A stretch of DNA of 64,000 nt from Opisthorchis felineus (taxonomy: Eukaryota > Platyhelminthes > Trematoda > Opisthorchiida > Opisthorchiidae). The position numbers were made by a program, and so were the translations under genes. Each line of letters begins with the position of its first letter. The stretch's first letter is position 1. The stretch is taken from positions 265,266 through 329,265 of the forward strand of contig SJOL01005499.1 in the NCBI GenBank assembly GCA_004794785.1. The letters are read 5' to 3'. The notes below the pieces were generated by a model. It was not told where the DNA came from and did not search any database. It was given only the letters and a program-made list of their open reading frames with translations. This document shows, piece after piece, positions 12,860 through 25,870 of the stretch.

Positions 12860-12864
12860 CAAGT
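12860..12864. repeat. Target-site duplication CAAGT (right)
   Basis: Direct copy of 6617-6621, abutting the 5' LTR. Confidence 0.9.
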
Positions 12865-14990
12865 GCTCCCAGACAGATGACACCAGTGCTTGAAAGTGCA
12901 CATGACCCTTCTACCAAAAGATGTGGCTCCCATTGCATCCATTTGTTCTCTGTATTTAGAGACCAGTTTGTTCCACGCAGTAAAAAGCACTCTTCGTAGA
13001 TTTTTTCTTAGGATGCTTCCCCATCCGCCAACGGTGGTTGCAGGAACAAGGCATATCCCTACACTTGTTCCCAAGCGGCCGCCGACAGCTTTCGACGGTT
13101 TGCGTAAACAACTTAACCGAGTGAACGATAAGCTTAATGGGCTGGACCCCAGGTGGGCCGCAGCCGTCATTAAGCAGTTGAATGTTCAGGGGCAAATCGT
13201 GCTACGCCAAGCCTGGACGTCTGCAAATAACTACCTGCTGTCGGTGATCGAGGATGTTGAATCTCAACCCAGATTGCGGTCCAGGGACACAGACTTGGGT
13301 TTTTATGTGATTTGTGACCAGCCAGCCAGTACCAGTGACCGCTGATGTGCAACGGATCGCGCATCATATCACGTCAGTTGTCACAATGGTGAACGTTGTC
13401 CGCTGTACGGTAATGCTCTTCATGCTTGCCCCAAGTGTTAGTCCTAAAATGATTTATTTATTTTTTGTGTTTATCCCTCGTCCCGTCCAGGAAATGTGTG
13501 CTTGCTAGCCGGTCCGCAAACAGGGCACACATTCCCAGCAGAGTTTCTCCCCGAAGTCTTTGTGCGTTAGTATTCTCGACTCCAAGGGTGAGCTAATCGA
13601 CAGCCGTGAGTGAATGGCTTAATACTGAATTGAACGCTGTGTAGCACCAGTGAGAGGAGACAGCCAACGATGATTTCGTGTGACTCATGCAGGACCCATC
13701 AGATCCAAAATGTTCTACTGTTTTTGCATTTCATGTAAGTCTCGTATTTCTTGAAGCCTTATAGTCAGTAGGCAGCAAGCCGCAAGAAATCACGCAGTGC
13801 GAATCAGCCGTTCAAGATGGCGCTGTGTAAACATGCCTATATGAGATTGTCGGCACTGAAGTTCTCCCTTTACACGGTAAGTAATGCTCCCTAGTTGTCG
13901 GCCGACTGCCTCATCGTGTTATTTCGAGTAACTAACTTATATCTTCCTCTTATTTCAGGACGTCAACAGCTCATTGAACACTGCGCACCAAGAAGTCATA
14001 CGTTTCCCGGCAGGACACATGCACTAATCAAAACGATCAATATAATTCAACTTTTTACGTCGTACAATTTGGACCTTCGACTTTTGCTGGTATAGATGGA
14101 TGGACGTTCAGCTGCCAGCTATGATCGACGTAGGCTCAGTGTGTCTGGTTGATTGGACACCTTGGACCCCTAGGGCATTTTAGTCGGGTGCGTCAGCTGG
14201 GTTCGTTCAGTCGTCCATTATGATCAATGACGTGATCGTCCTGGCGTTTTGCCGGTGAAGATGGAGAAATCGGCTGTCGTTTACCACCAAACATGACGTA
14301 CGTGCGTATATCATCAACATTTGCAAGACTTACGTACTTCCAAATTCGCGCGAGTCATCCCAAAATAATGAATGTATCAACTGCGATGGTAACTCGGAAT
14401 AGAAATTATCGAGGTCACAGAGCGCATAATACGGTATTCATCCAGTCATGGAGATATGAATAGAAAAAACTGTTTGCAGGAGTAGCACTTCTGCATATTG
14501 TGCGTCCACAAGCACAATGTGGTTCTAGAAATCGCACTGAATTATTTCAGCTGCAGAAATACTTGAAACTTCCGTCCATTGTAAGCGATTCACGTTTTAC
14601 CGCAGTTAGCGATATATTATTACGTTAGGCACAGTTTTCACACTCAGTGGCGAATGATGGCCTTGAAGATTCGCTCACTTAAACAAATCACCCATGCAGA
14701 TGATTCGCAGGACAAAGCATTTGACGTAGACATTCTTCACTATGACGTGGTAACTTTAAAAACCTCGTAGTTTTTGAGAATTTGATTCCATTTTGCAAAT
14801 AATGAGCGGCTTGGGATGCATGTCACCCACTTGTGGCGAAAATTTCGCAGATCGCTACTCAACTACCACGTTTTCCACCCTCAGCTTCGTTCTTGTTCGA
14901 ATATCTGCAGTAAAGCTACTTTTCTTTGCTTTCTTGGGCTACAGGAATTATTCGGCTATCAGAGTATCTCTGTAAAACTCCGTCCGAGCG
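12865..14990 (+). pseudogene. MULE/SWIM transposase-like gene, copy B, 3' half
   Basis: Continuation of the gene at 5200-6616 beyond the retrotransposon. A plus frame at 12890-13345 (open for 151 codons) carries F-D-G-L-R-K-Q-L and A-V-I-K-Q-L segments homologous to copy A 500-620. About 13345-13430 reads Y-H-V-S-C-H-N-G-E-R-C-P-L-Y then C-P-K-C, a Cys/His cluster where a SWIM finger would follow the MULE core. A poly-T/Y tract with AG near 13492 and the 82-bp intron at 13877-13958 (GTAAGT...TTTCAG, shared with copy A) show the ancestor was spliced. No single frame joins the blocks. Confidence 0.55.
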
Positions 14991-17354
14991 CTCATCTATT
15001 GCATCGAAACGCAGGGAGGTTGTGCTGTTGTTGACACCCCGAGGAATTCGATTCCATAGACTGCCACATCCTGAATTCAGCGGGCAGCTTTCTGCCTGGT
15101 CGACATTTTGGGGGCATTTTCGACCGTGGTCGACTCTGTTTTGCGTTCGTACTGACTCCCGGCTCGTCCACATTCAGCGTGACCTGGTACATATACGCGG
15201 GATTTCGTGTGCAATTTTATCGAAGTCGTGACTCCGGTCCCTGTGACCACGTAGTACGTCCGTATCCTCAAGCAGGAGGACTGCGCTTGGTGTGGAGGAT
15301 TTGGAAGTTGGTGCCTCCAATTCTCCTATACGGCCAACTTCTGAATAAAAAGTGTCAGAGATGTGCTATGTCTGTGTTAGCTAACCAGTGGTTGTGGACT
15401 TTGACAGCAATATTTACATCGGTGTTAACGTTTGTAGCCAATCTGATGGTGGACCTCATTACATGTTCCCGCACAGCTGATCCATGCCGTCTTGAAACTT
15501 TCGCCTTGGGTTCAGTTCACTGCTGCACATTTCTCGCTCGATAAGGAGATGGGTGGTGATAATTCCACATACGTTGGACGTTCCTTCCTCGCGAGGCTTA
15601 TCTCATCAGGAACTTCGCTGTCGTTGGTGACCAAACAGACCGTCACAGTTGAGCAAATCTGGTATCTGGGGTCGCAGACTGTTGGATCATTGTGCTTTTA
15701 AGGGCACAAGAATCCACAACCACTATTGGGTCGGTCGAATGTTTAAGATCGGCTTTTTTACTGTATAGGCTAGGCTTGTTTTGCGCTCTACTTCCGGAAA
15801 CAATGTTTCCAGTAATCGCAACGCTAGGGTGCACCTACGAATGTAACTTACATCTCTATATAGGCCCTTAGAACATATAGATGGCTCCAAGGTTTTCCGT
15901 ACGGTTGTTAGAGAGAAAAAAGTCATAGGTAGCCCTTCCCATTCCTCATATTCATTTTTAATGACAACGCCAGTTTTGCTGGCGGGGTCGTTTCAGAAGA
16001 CGAGCCCCAACTGATCACTCTAAACTAGCTGCCATGCCCGCCCACTGACGACGCTGTGGCAGCCTCGACTACAGCGTCAAAAGGTGCAATACCTTCCTGC
16101 AAGCTAGTGAACCCACCACGTGAAGTGCTATTTTTGTTCAGAGAAGAGAATTCGTTGCCTGCGTTCACTTGGGCCGCTTCGTTGTTCGTGTTTGCATCTC
16201 CAAAAGTCTCGAAGCGTGCCAAATTGAAATCGAGTATTTCGACTAAAATGCAGCAATTGCAACTATATCCCAGGTAAGAAGTGAAGCTCCAGTTTCAACG
16301 GTATGTGACTTGTTATGTGTATGATGTATAGCACACGTGAGATAGAGGAAGCGGGCGGAGACAAAGTGGACGGGAGAGCTAGCACTCCTCATTTTTTCCT
16401 TCAAACCCGCAAGCTTGAAATGCTACCGAGGCACGCAGACATGATATTTCATTATACGTTTAAATTTCGACGGACATCCATTTGCCTCATTTGTCATGCT
16501 TCGACGAGATTTTTAGTGGACACCAGACGGTTATAACATGCCGCGATTTCGTGAATACAAAAATAAGTGGAGGAAAATGAACGCAAACTGACAACAGGTT
16601 CCCCGCATAGAGGTCACAATTGTTTGAAAAGTTTAAACCAACAAAATTAAACGTGTCAACAAAGTGAATAAACAAAGCATTGAGAATTCGTTACAGATGC
16701 GCTCGATTACTCCTCATCATGTCAGTCATTTTCCGCGCAGTCCGCGTTCCTTGCGCGTTTGCGCGAACACCTTCTCCCAAGGAACTTTTACACCCGACCC
16801 CGTTCCAGCAGCAACACCAGTGGGTCTCTCCAGTTTCACTGCACACTGTGATTATGAGCTTCCTACTACCATTTATCCGTACCGCATATTTCCCCACTTA
16901 CGTTTTTCGTGACTCTGGCCACACACCCAACAGCCCAAGGCTACGAAGCCTCGGTAGCGGTTTTAGGCTTTAGTTCAAATTGGCCGGTCGGATCGTGCCT
17001 GTTCTGCATCCTCTCCAGGTCAGTTATTCTGGTTCCACCTTTCATGCAGATTGCAGCCTCTTGCTATGCCCTCCCTCGTATTGTTTTTGCCCGCCACTTT
17101 CAAATCTTAACGATCGTATCTTGCCTCACCTGATATGTTCCAAATAAGAGAAGAAGAGTCCTTGTAACTTTTGTTTCCTATCCATGCCGCCTCAGGCGTG
17201 ACCAAATCTACTTCGGATAATGCCCACTGCTTATGTCGCCGTCCATTTTCTACGAAAGTCCCAGTGCCCACGAGCCCCACCAGTCACGCTCTTATTCTGA
17301 CTGTAACTTTATGATCATGCCTGAAGGTATGCCACACACTAGTTGGGAATAAGC
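14991..17354. other. No recognised gene
   Basis: Several overlapping ORFs of 60-121 codons on both strands (for example plus 15179-15544 and minus 16025-16222) show no family motif and no supporting gene structure. Nothing is assigned. Confidence 0.4.
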
Positions 17355-17372
17355 ATTATTATTATTATTATT
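17355..17372. repeat. (ATT)n microsatellite
   Basis: Six ATT units, about 200 bp upstream of the decayed LINE. Confidence 0.9.
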
Positions 17373-17559
17373 AGAAATCAAATTCCACTGCCTTGCGCTG
17401 TGAAGCGATACCCATAGCCAAAACCCATGAGTTTTCACGTCAAGTTACAAAGCCCTGCATCATTAACCAGGCATAACAAGCACACCGCAGTCTGATCGGT
17501 GAGAAGCGGGCTATCACGTTCACAAAACAAACAGCGATTATGCACACGGCCAACACTTC

Positions 17560-19250
17560 AGATTACAGCAACCAGGCCATCCACTCAGCCCGTAATGAGC
17601 GCATGGCTCGCCGGTCAGAAACGGCTTCTAGCATGGAGACATCTGCAAAGGTTGGCGAGTATTCTCATCTCCAGATGACCCATCGCCATCTCCAAGGTAA
17701 CAGCTAACGACAACGTCAGCAAATCAATCTTCGTGTCGCTGACAGTCAACTGATAACGGACTATAAGGAAGACCTGAAGGCAGAACACTTCAGGTCATTA
17801 TTTAATCACCCATCCATTCATAAACTACCCACCTTCACGTCGTGTATCACCGATTGTGGCACCCATAGCCAAGGTCAGTTAGCCGAGATAATCAAGCCGC
17901 TGAAGAACAAAAAGTCTCCGGGTGAGGACAGTATTTTGGCGGAAATCTACAAAGCCTGTTTGTCGGTAATCCCCGAATCTCTTCACAAGCCTCTGCTTAT
18001 TATGGGAAGCCGGAGTGTCCCCAGTTGATGGCGGTACCTCTGTGCTGCTACCAATGGCAAACAGGTCGACGGAACAATTTGTGAGAAATATCGGGATACC
18101 AGTCAGATAGATATCACAAGCAAAATCTTTGCGACGATCGAGATAGCGAACTCACCGACCGGAAGGTCCTTAATTCGAGCCGAACCCCAGTATCTCGACT
18201 GTTCCCGTCTAGGCTTTTACAGCCTGGCAACATCTCAGCCCACGCACTTCGTTCGGGTGGCATGGCAGCTAGTAACAGAAGGGGCACCACATCTGAACGA
18301 TTGTTTTCTGTTGTGCTGCCGCACTATTGCTGCGCAATCTCATAGGTGAGAGCCTCACCTCAGATCGAATCAGGAGAGCTTTCGTGCAGGAGGAGGTCGC
18401 GCTGACCAACTATTCGCATTACGCCATGTTATCGAACACCGCAGCACGTTCAAGCAACCGATCACCGTATACCTCATGAACGTCTGTGCATCATTATCAT
18501 CAGGGATAGCAATATCAGTGTTGACACTGATGCTTCACTGCCATACAACCATAAAGTTCATCCAAATATATTCAACGAAGAGAAAAGGAGTGTATGAGGA
18601 AGGGAACCTAGTGCTGGCCTGTGCCAAGCATTCTGAGGTGCAGTACTTGGCACAGTCAATGGAAATGCCTGGTTCGTTTTGGAAGCTGGTGGCGCACCAA
18701 ATACGCTGCCAAATCTCATCAGGTACAAAAGTCCACGTACGAATATACATGAGAGAGACTGAGGTGATTGCTTAAAACTCCGGTGTCCGGCAAGACTGTT
18801 CACTTTTGCCGACGCTTTTCAATATCGCAATTCACTGAGTGATGCTGCACGCTCCGGCAGCTTCTCTACCACGCTGATCACGGATCTTGGTTATGCTGAT
18901 GACGTCGTCTTTCTGCGTAAAAACCTGACGGGAATGCAGCCCACCCCTGATTGTATCGGTCACTACGCTTCGCTGATTGGACTGGAAATAAACACAAGAG
19001 AAACGGAACCCTTCACCAAAAGTATGGATCTCGTCTACCAAGCTTATTACCCACAAACCAACTCGACTCTTTCAAGCATTTGTACATCACCCCAGGTGAT
19101 CAGGCACAACGAGAGGTAAACGTTCGCATGGAGAACAGCCACACAAAATCACACCGCTCACTGGACGGTGACCCGATATGGTTGGCGCCGACTAACTCTT
19201 CTCCGGGAGAAAGTTGCTGCCAATTAGGTATTTGCCGTCCCGCCAACTGA
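17560..19250 (+). mobile_element. Decayed LINE (non-LTR) reverse transcriptase, SINE-interrupted
   Basis: Reverse transcriptase blocks are readable in changing plus frames: E-H-F-R-S-L-F-N-H-P near 17780-17810; I-I-K-P-L-K-N-K-K-S-P-G-E-D near 17890-17930; D-I-T-S-K-I-F-A near 18113-18135; a G-R-A-D-Q-L-F-A-L-R-H-V-I-E-H block near 18395-18445; S-G-V-R-Q-D-C-S-L near 18780-18815; and the catalytic Y-A-D-D-V-V near 18890-18910, followed by H-Y-A-S-L-I-G-L. This order is diagnostic of LINE polymerases (CR1/RTE-like, clade not resolved). It is broken by many shifts, a SINE at 18137-18330, and an apparently foreign or rearranged stretch at 18480-18660. No endonuclease domain was recognised upstream. 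Confidence 0.85.
18137..18330 (+). mobile_element. SINE-A copy inside the LINE
   Basis: Matches the SINE-A copies at 30555, 46475, 48920 and 52960 through the A-C-C-G-G-A-A-G-G-T-C and G-G-C-A-T-G-G-C-A-G-C-T landmarks. The tRNA-like box A part is deleted. LINE coding resumes after it, so the SINE inserted into an existing LINE. Confidence 0.75.
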
Positions 19251-19317
19251 GCGACTGTCTCATTTTCCTAACCCCTACTGTCTTCGTGCCTGCGTTTCAG
19301 AGGGCATTTGCCATTGG

Positions 19318-20018
19318 TCACACCGTACGCGCCTGCTGCGGCAGGTTCAATCGCTGACCACAATCCCACGACATGCCCGACAAAATGACCCACATCTGTG
19401 TAACAGTAGGCAGAACAGTGTGAGCAGGCGTGCAGAAGGGCAGCATGCCCAGCTCACCAGGCGTCCCGGCGATCGATACCAAGGCTCGAGCTTCGTAGGA
19501 TATTCTGCAGTTGCACATGGCCAGCATGGAGTGCAACAGAGTCTCGTCTCGGTTGGCAGACTCCACTGATACATGGGTTCCTCCAAGACCTGCATTGAGC
19601 TCCTTCAACCAGTTCCCAGGATTGATGGCTAGGCACACACGAACCATGCAATCGAATTCCCGACCGTTTCGGGGACAAACTCGACAACCGTTAGGCCGTG
19701 ATCTGACCTGCTGTAAACCGCCCGTAGACACTTTGTCGCATCACCAACCTGGCATGTGGCTGCACGAAGACGTCCTGGTGTAATTGGAAGCAGTGATGAT
19801 GTACGCCGTAGTTGAGCGTACACCGACATGAGTCCCTGCATAAAACTAATGAACCTCGAGGGCAGATGGGCCCCTAGAGTCGACACCTGCGTTTTATGGC
19901 ACGCCACTGAGTGATTAATCCAAAGAGCCAGATGCACCGAGTGCTCGAAACGGTTGGCACAGGACTGCTTGAAAGTAACGAAGCGACCTACTCCCCGACT
20001 GAGGTGGTTTGGGGACAC
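19318..20018 (-). other. Two overlapping minus ORFs, unassigned
   Basis: ORFs at 19318-19731 (137 codons) and 19629-20018 (129 codons) overlap in different frames. Switching frame near 19650 would give one longer reading. Neither shows a family motif I recognise. The region follows the LINE and may be part of its 3' end on the other strand or a decayed gene. Confidence 0.2.
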
Positions 20019-20198
20019 CGGGCAGGCACGTCCGGCATATTAAAGTTGTGCGACGGGACGTCGACCGTTGTTCTTACACAGGATACGAAGTTGCTGACAA
20101 TATGACGCATATTGCCTCAGCTAGCAGGGACCGCTAACCAGTGTCCCGAGGGGACTGTACGGTGATACACCTTGAGAAGCACTTTGTAAGTACGATCA

Positions 20199-20504
20199 AT
20201 GAGCCACCCAATTGCACGTGGTTTTCAAATCGCAACGGACAAACTTCAGTCGGCTTCAAAAGTTGACGTATTCAGGAAAGGCATCACGAGTCAGCTAAGC
20301 AGAAGCAGGGCGATTACCCAAGTAGAGCTAGAGGACCGGTTTGCCGTCGAAAACTCACAGCACCGGAAGCCTCCTAACTATGCTTCCGCAGTAGGAAGCG
20401 CCTTGTTGGCGTTTGACTCAGGCCAATGGCAGCAAGGCGATGGGAAACCACCCGACTATATCTATTGGTTCAATGAACTAGATATGTGTCCCCCTAATCT
20501 ATAG
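20199..20504 (+). other. Unassigned 101-codon ORF
   Basis: The hydrophilic product ends with an aromatic/acidic stretch (D-Y-I-Y-W-F-N-E-L-D). No family recognised and no splice structure evident. It could be an exon or chance. Confidence 0.2.
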
Positions 20505-20509
20505 TCGCG

Positions 20510-23500
20510 GGTCGTCGGGTAGGCGAACTTTAGGGTCCACCGGAAATCGGACCATTAGCACTTTAGTTGGAAGGCCAGGCGCCAATAGCACGCCACAACA
20601 ACCGGTCTATTCAAATAAGTAAGTAGCTTCGTCAGGACGAGCTTAAATCATCCAACAACACCAATACCAATGGAGACTTGAACACTAAAGCGAATGTATT
20701 TGTAAGAAAATCACAGAGCACGGCTTGTACGCCGACATTCCAAACAGGTGTGGAAAAGACAAATTAGCAGCAGACATCGGTTGCTCTCCTGCATTCGACT
20801 TTCGCTAACAAGGCAGTCGCAGTTGTGCATGGGTTTCCGGAAGGTATCCTGAAAAAGAATACGGGACGTCGAATTTAGAAAAAGTCAGACAGTGAGAGTG
20901 GATCATGTGGGTCATAATCTGCCCTAGGTGTCATCACGTAGCACAACAGGACACTTACCGAGCCTGCGCCGTTCAGACGACTGGAAAGGAAAGGCAACTT
21001 CGTGAGAGAAAGCCAAACAAGTCAGGGTTAAAAAGCTCTGATTGTTAATCATAACATCAGGGTTGGATCTGCTCATCACAACAGTTCTGAAGACTTACCA
21101 GACGGTGGTGAGATACCTATGAGGGTTGAGAAAAGAGTAAGTGTAATGGCGGAAATTAAGCAAGAAATGTGTATTCAGTTCATAGTTTCAGCACTTATTC
21201 AGCCGAAAGATGGTAAGCATCAGGACAACAGAAACAACTCACCATCATCCTGTGTACCCGTTCCTCAGGCTTAGCATCAATTCAGACCTGTCAACGAGTA
21301 TAAAAATACGAACTTGTTAGATCCCGGCGGTATCAGCTGGTGTTGCAATTATCACGAATCAAATACGTTTCGGTGGATTTGGCTGTGCATCATTAAATAC
21401 TTACAGCCTCTTCCGGTAGGTACCCAGATTCACGAATTCATCTAAAAGAATACAGAAAGACGCGTTACGGAAAGCAAGAGAAAGAAAGTCAGACAAATGC
21501 CTCGATGTATGTCATGTATCATACTCGTCATCGCTCATCACAATTGACCGCTCACCTGAGGGCTGAACGTTCTCACAAAGTGCAATCTAAAAGAAGAATA
21601 GTTTCGTCTTAATAAATGATCAACTGGCACGGAAAATCAGTAAAGAAACTCTCGTCAGGAGTTACGACCCGAAAGATAAACATCACAGACTCACCTACTG
21701 ACGTTGAGAAGCGGGCACACTACCGAAGTTCTTCCGAACTGCAACCACAAAATCTGAAAAGACAACACTTTGGAGGTTAGCGAAATCAGATGAGGTTTTC
21801 GTCATCCATTGGACAATGTAGGTAGGGCATCACGGAGAAGCATGCATACGGAACACACCTCGGGATGATGCTCGGCTCCGGAACATAACAAGGGGCCAGA
21901 CAAGAGCTAGAAAGAGAGAGAGAGGGAGAAATCAGAATGCACGAATCAACAAACCGCAAACGCGGTTAAGACCGCCCGTACGATATCATCAAGTGTTAGT
22001 GTGAGTGTATCTGCCGACAGGTTCCGTCCAGTAGGCCGGAGTTTATAGCAGAATTATTGTAGCCCACGTTTCCCGGTGGCTGTCACGCAGCCATCTGAAT
22101 AATGGGCCAAAGCATCAAGACACCAAACACATACCAGACGAGACTCACCCACGAGCGGAACCAGAACACATCCAGCGCACGTGGAGCAGCTTAAATAGGT
22201 GCATGCCAAACCTGGGAACCGGGGGGTCTTCGTGTATTCATTCAAACAAGACTTGGAGACGCCATTTCTGGAATACATTACTTTCGTTTCGTATGCTCAA
22301 AAGTATCCATATTTGCAAGCTTGCCCAGACAATCTGACATTTTTACCGAAACAACGAACGAACGAGTTCAGCGGTAGAATGCGCGCGTTGTGTCCTCTCC
22401 TGTTACTTTGGCGGAATTTCCTATACGGCCATGCTTCTTCCTGAAAAGGGGTCGTTCCTTTTATAGTGTTTGGTGTAACTTGCTGAGAGGCAGCCTATTG
22501 AAAGTTTCTTACTCTGTGACTTAGAGCTTTTTATTTAAATGCACCATTTTTCATTTTCATTTATTGTATCAGTGAAACCCGGGAATTCTTCTAGTTTTTT
22601 TTCGCTACAACACTTACCTCCTATGAGGAAACATCCGGGATCTGCAACTCCGCGAATTCATAAATCTCGTCCTTTCAGGATGTCTGGAGGCCATCTTTTG
22701 CTTCAAATGGGTTTTTTGTACATCTCACTAGAGTCAACCGTAGAAACGTTCACGCCGCACCATATAATTTGATTGTGCGTTTCACCGCTACAGCGGACCG
22801 TCACCTGGACCAAATGAGTTACGTAGAAAACGGCGCAGCACCGAATGTGATGTACATGTTACATTGCTTTGCCGTCGCCTCCTACCATCTGCTTCAAAAC
22901 TGAGTATGCCAGTTTGGTGTACGCTCGGTGGTTAGCAAGTAGGTGGACGAGCTACATGTCTTCCATCCACTGCTGTCTTGCTGACCACCTTCGCCGGAGG
23001 CTTCAGTAAGCTTTATCAAAACATGCACTGGGTTAACGTGACACGGAACCTGTTAGTAACCAGTTGCGAGACTGTCGTTGCGTCATCGTTAGGACAGACA
23101 ATGACAATCAAGTTGTTTATGCCTGTCTGTCAGCACCAACAAATCGCTTCATTCTGATGATCTTCGCGCATTTTCTCAAAGTTGACGCTACACACAACGA
23201 GAATCGCCCCATCTGTCTTTACCGAGGTATTCTTCCAGACATAAGTGCAGACTGCATACTCTCTTGGTAACGGACGGCGTGAAAAACCCCATCAGCCAAC
23301 CATACACGCCTTCGTGTAGTGCAAACGATTTGAGTTACTACGCCCATCACTTCACTTGTTTCAGGAAACGACGAGGAGCAATACGGCGTAAAGGCTTTCT
23401 TCAAGGATAAACTCCCATTCGAGTTTCACGAAGACCAGGGTCTTTGAGTGTAACGTTCCACTTTGTTACTTCCATTTGAGGAAGGCCAGGTAACTCACTG

Positions 23501-25590
23501 ACAGCACTTCTCGGACAAAAACGCATGTTAAGAAAAACCTATTCCATTTGATGACTCTGCTAGACAATGCGATTCAGTATGTTGAGTTTTAATGGATATT
23601 GGTCTTTCAGGTTTCATAGCCATCTGCAGATAGTGAGGCACATAGACCCCAAATCTTTCTTGCTTGTCGGACCACTGACTGTACATCACCCGGGAATTGG
23701 CAATTTGTACGCAACTGGGGACCATCCACTTCGATAAAACACGAGCGCCCTACTTGAAAACGCAAATAGTCAGCTTATACAGTTAGCCAGGAACACGAAA
23801 GGCAGAAAGTGAGTGGACGATGAGTAAGCACTAAACGCGGTCTTACCTATCTTCGTAACACCAGCGATGCTGTTGCTCACCGTTTCTAATTTACACCCTT
23901 CCAAATAGTCTTTTGGACTCGCCACTCAGCCTCGACGAGCCTCGACTAACTTCTCTTCCCTTAGCTATGTGTGGTGAATGTATGCCATTCTCCAGAACCA
24001 TGCCAGGGATCATCAGTTATTTAACCTTGGGATTCACAAAATTTCCAGAGCTACAATCCGCGGTGCTTGATGCGTCACACCCGACCCGACAAGGAACGAA
24101 ATAAATGCTTAACGGTACAAAAGGTTCTGGGCCAACTTGGAGGATGGATAAAAAATACAACACGGTTGTTAGCTTCAGCCTCCGAAAGGGTAGCCGATTC
24201 AAAAATTGGATCAGATTTTTTACTACATTGCTTTCCCAGAAAGGGAGCTGGTAGTGTTGTTTGAGTGTCTATACCACTCGTCAAAATCGACTCTTCGTTG
24301 AAGGCCAACATTGAATTCAGTTCATTCCCCCCTCTCCCAGTCAATGGGTAGTGCGTTGGAGTCCCTTAGAATAAACAACTGACGATAGATGTGTTTGAAA
24401 AGAACACGTCTTGATTTTTGTAGACGCCAGCAGTGGCGAACGAGTCGTGTTGATGGCAAGTAGTGTGCACCATTCTTTGAGCGTCCGTATGCCAACCTCG
24501 TGCTGATATATAAGCAGTCCTCTTGACGGAGCGGGGAGCGCCACGCATTGGGAGCACCCTGGCATCAATGTGTGTGCGTTGATTTGTCGTCTTACGAAGG
24601 CCAGTACCAACGTACTACCGATTCTTAATAATGCGACAAATCCACTCCCGGAACGCGCAATGTTGTGAACTGTAAACCACACTTCGGAGTGAGTGTCATG
24701 CTCAACCCACAGTGATTAAATAGGATAATAATCCATTAAAACCGTCCCCAACTTATCGAAGAGCCAGTGTATTAGGAGGGATTTAAAGTAAATCTTTCGA
24801 CTTTTCATCGGGCCTTTCTCAAATTATCCAGTTAGCTTCGACCACATTGGGATCTGCAGTGTGGGGCTTTTTGACAAAAGGGACTCAATGTCCAGTTAAT
24901 GCATGTCCGTTTTTCTTGTCGTTGTACAGCAGAGTCCATTTTTGCGTTCTGCTTACGCCACCCATAACCCGCAGTTCATATCGACTTTGGAGTTGTTGGG
25001 CTGGATAAAATATCTACTCAGTCAACAGCCATCTGTTGTGATCGAATTAAGGCACTCAGACAAATGAGCTTGTGAGAGTTTATCTGACTAATAGAAATTT
25101 AAAAAAACGAGGAATTACGGTCCAAAAGCGGGTTGACTTTGTAGACACGAACAACTGCAGTCCATTTAGATATATTCTTGATTTGGGGCGGTGCCAAAGC
25201 TGAACCCTAATTTTTTTTTTGCGTGAACCGCATTTCGTTTCTCGCGTTTGGAGAAAAGGGAGAAAACTTGTTTAATTTACCCGGACCAGTCGTTTCACGA
25301 TTCACGGGTGAAAGCTGGCAGCCTTAGCTAATTTCGATAAAATTTTGTCAACAATGTACGGGTCTTACACTGGTTTTCTGGAGGTGTCCTACCCCTAGTT
25401 GTGTTAGCTTACGAAAATGGACCAACTTCGGTGGAGTGTTGAAGAACTTTCAGACAAATTGTTCCTTCTTGTATATGTATATTGTCTCTGGGTAGATAAG
25501 GACCGCACTTGCGGCTTCTCTTTTTCCGTTTATTCATTCAGTCTGCGTATATGATTGTGGCTTCCCTGCGGCAGTACCGATGGTGTTTCG
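20510..25590. other. No assignable gene or known repeat
   Basis: About 5 kb with only short ORFs. Recurrent short AG-rich words (for example AAGTCAGACA at 20882 and 21488) and an (AG)n tract near 21911-21924 are the only structure seen. Confidence 0.4.
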
Positions 25591-25597
25591 TCGCGCA

Positions 25598-25870
25598 TGT
25601 GAAGTCAATCTACGCCAAAAGGTTGAGAACTACTGCACAAATGTTTTGTCATGTACTGTCATCAGCAATGCGCATCTCACAAAACTCACGCTCTAACCCC
25701 AAACACCCGGTTGAACACTAAACGTTCGACCAGGAAAGGTTGACGAGCAGTGTGATTAGTTCGCATTCGGACAAGATATAACGCCATTTATCTTTTAGTC
25801 ACAGAATTCTGATCACGTGGTCACGTGTTGACTGCCTTCTCGAGTGATGACTTCTCAGATGTTGATCGAA
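25598..25870 (-). mobile_element. SINE-B copy, decayed
   Basis: Matches the SINE-B copies at 31930 and 42515 in the order 3' ribozyme-like part, tRNA-like part, then C-A-G-T-G-T-G-A-T-T-A landmark and 5' part. The hammerhead core retains CTGATGA on the minus strand but the GAAA box is changed to AAAA. Confidence 0.65.
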
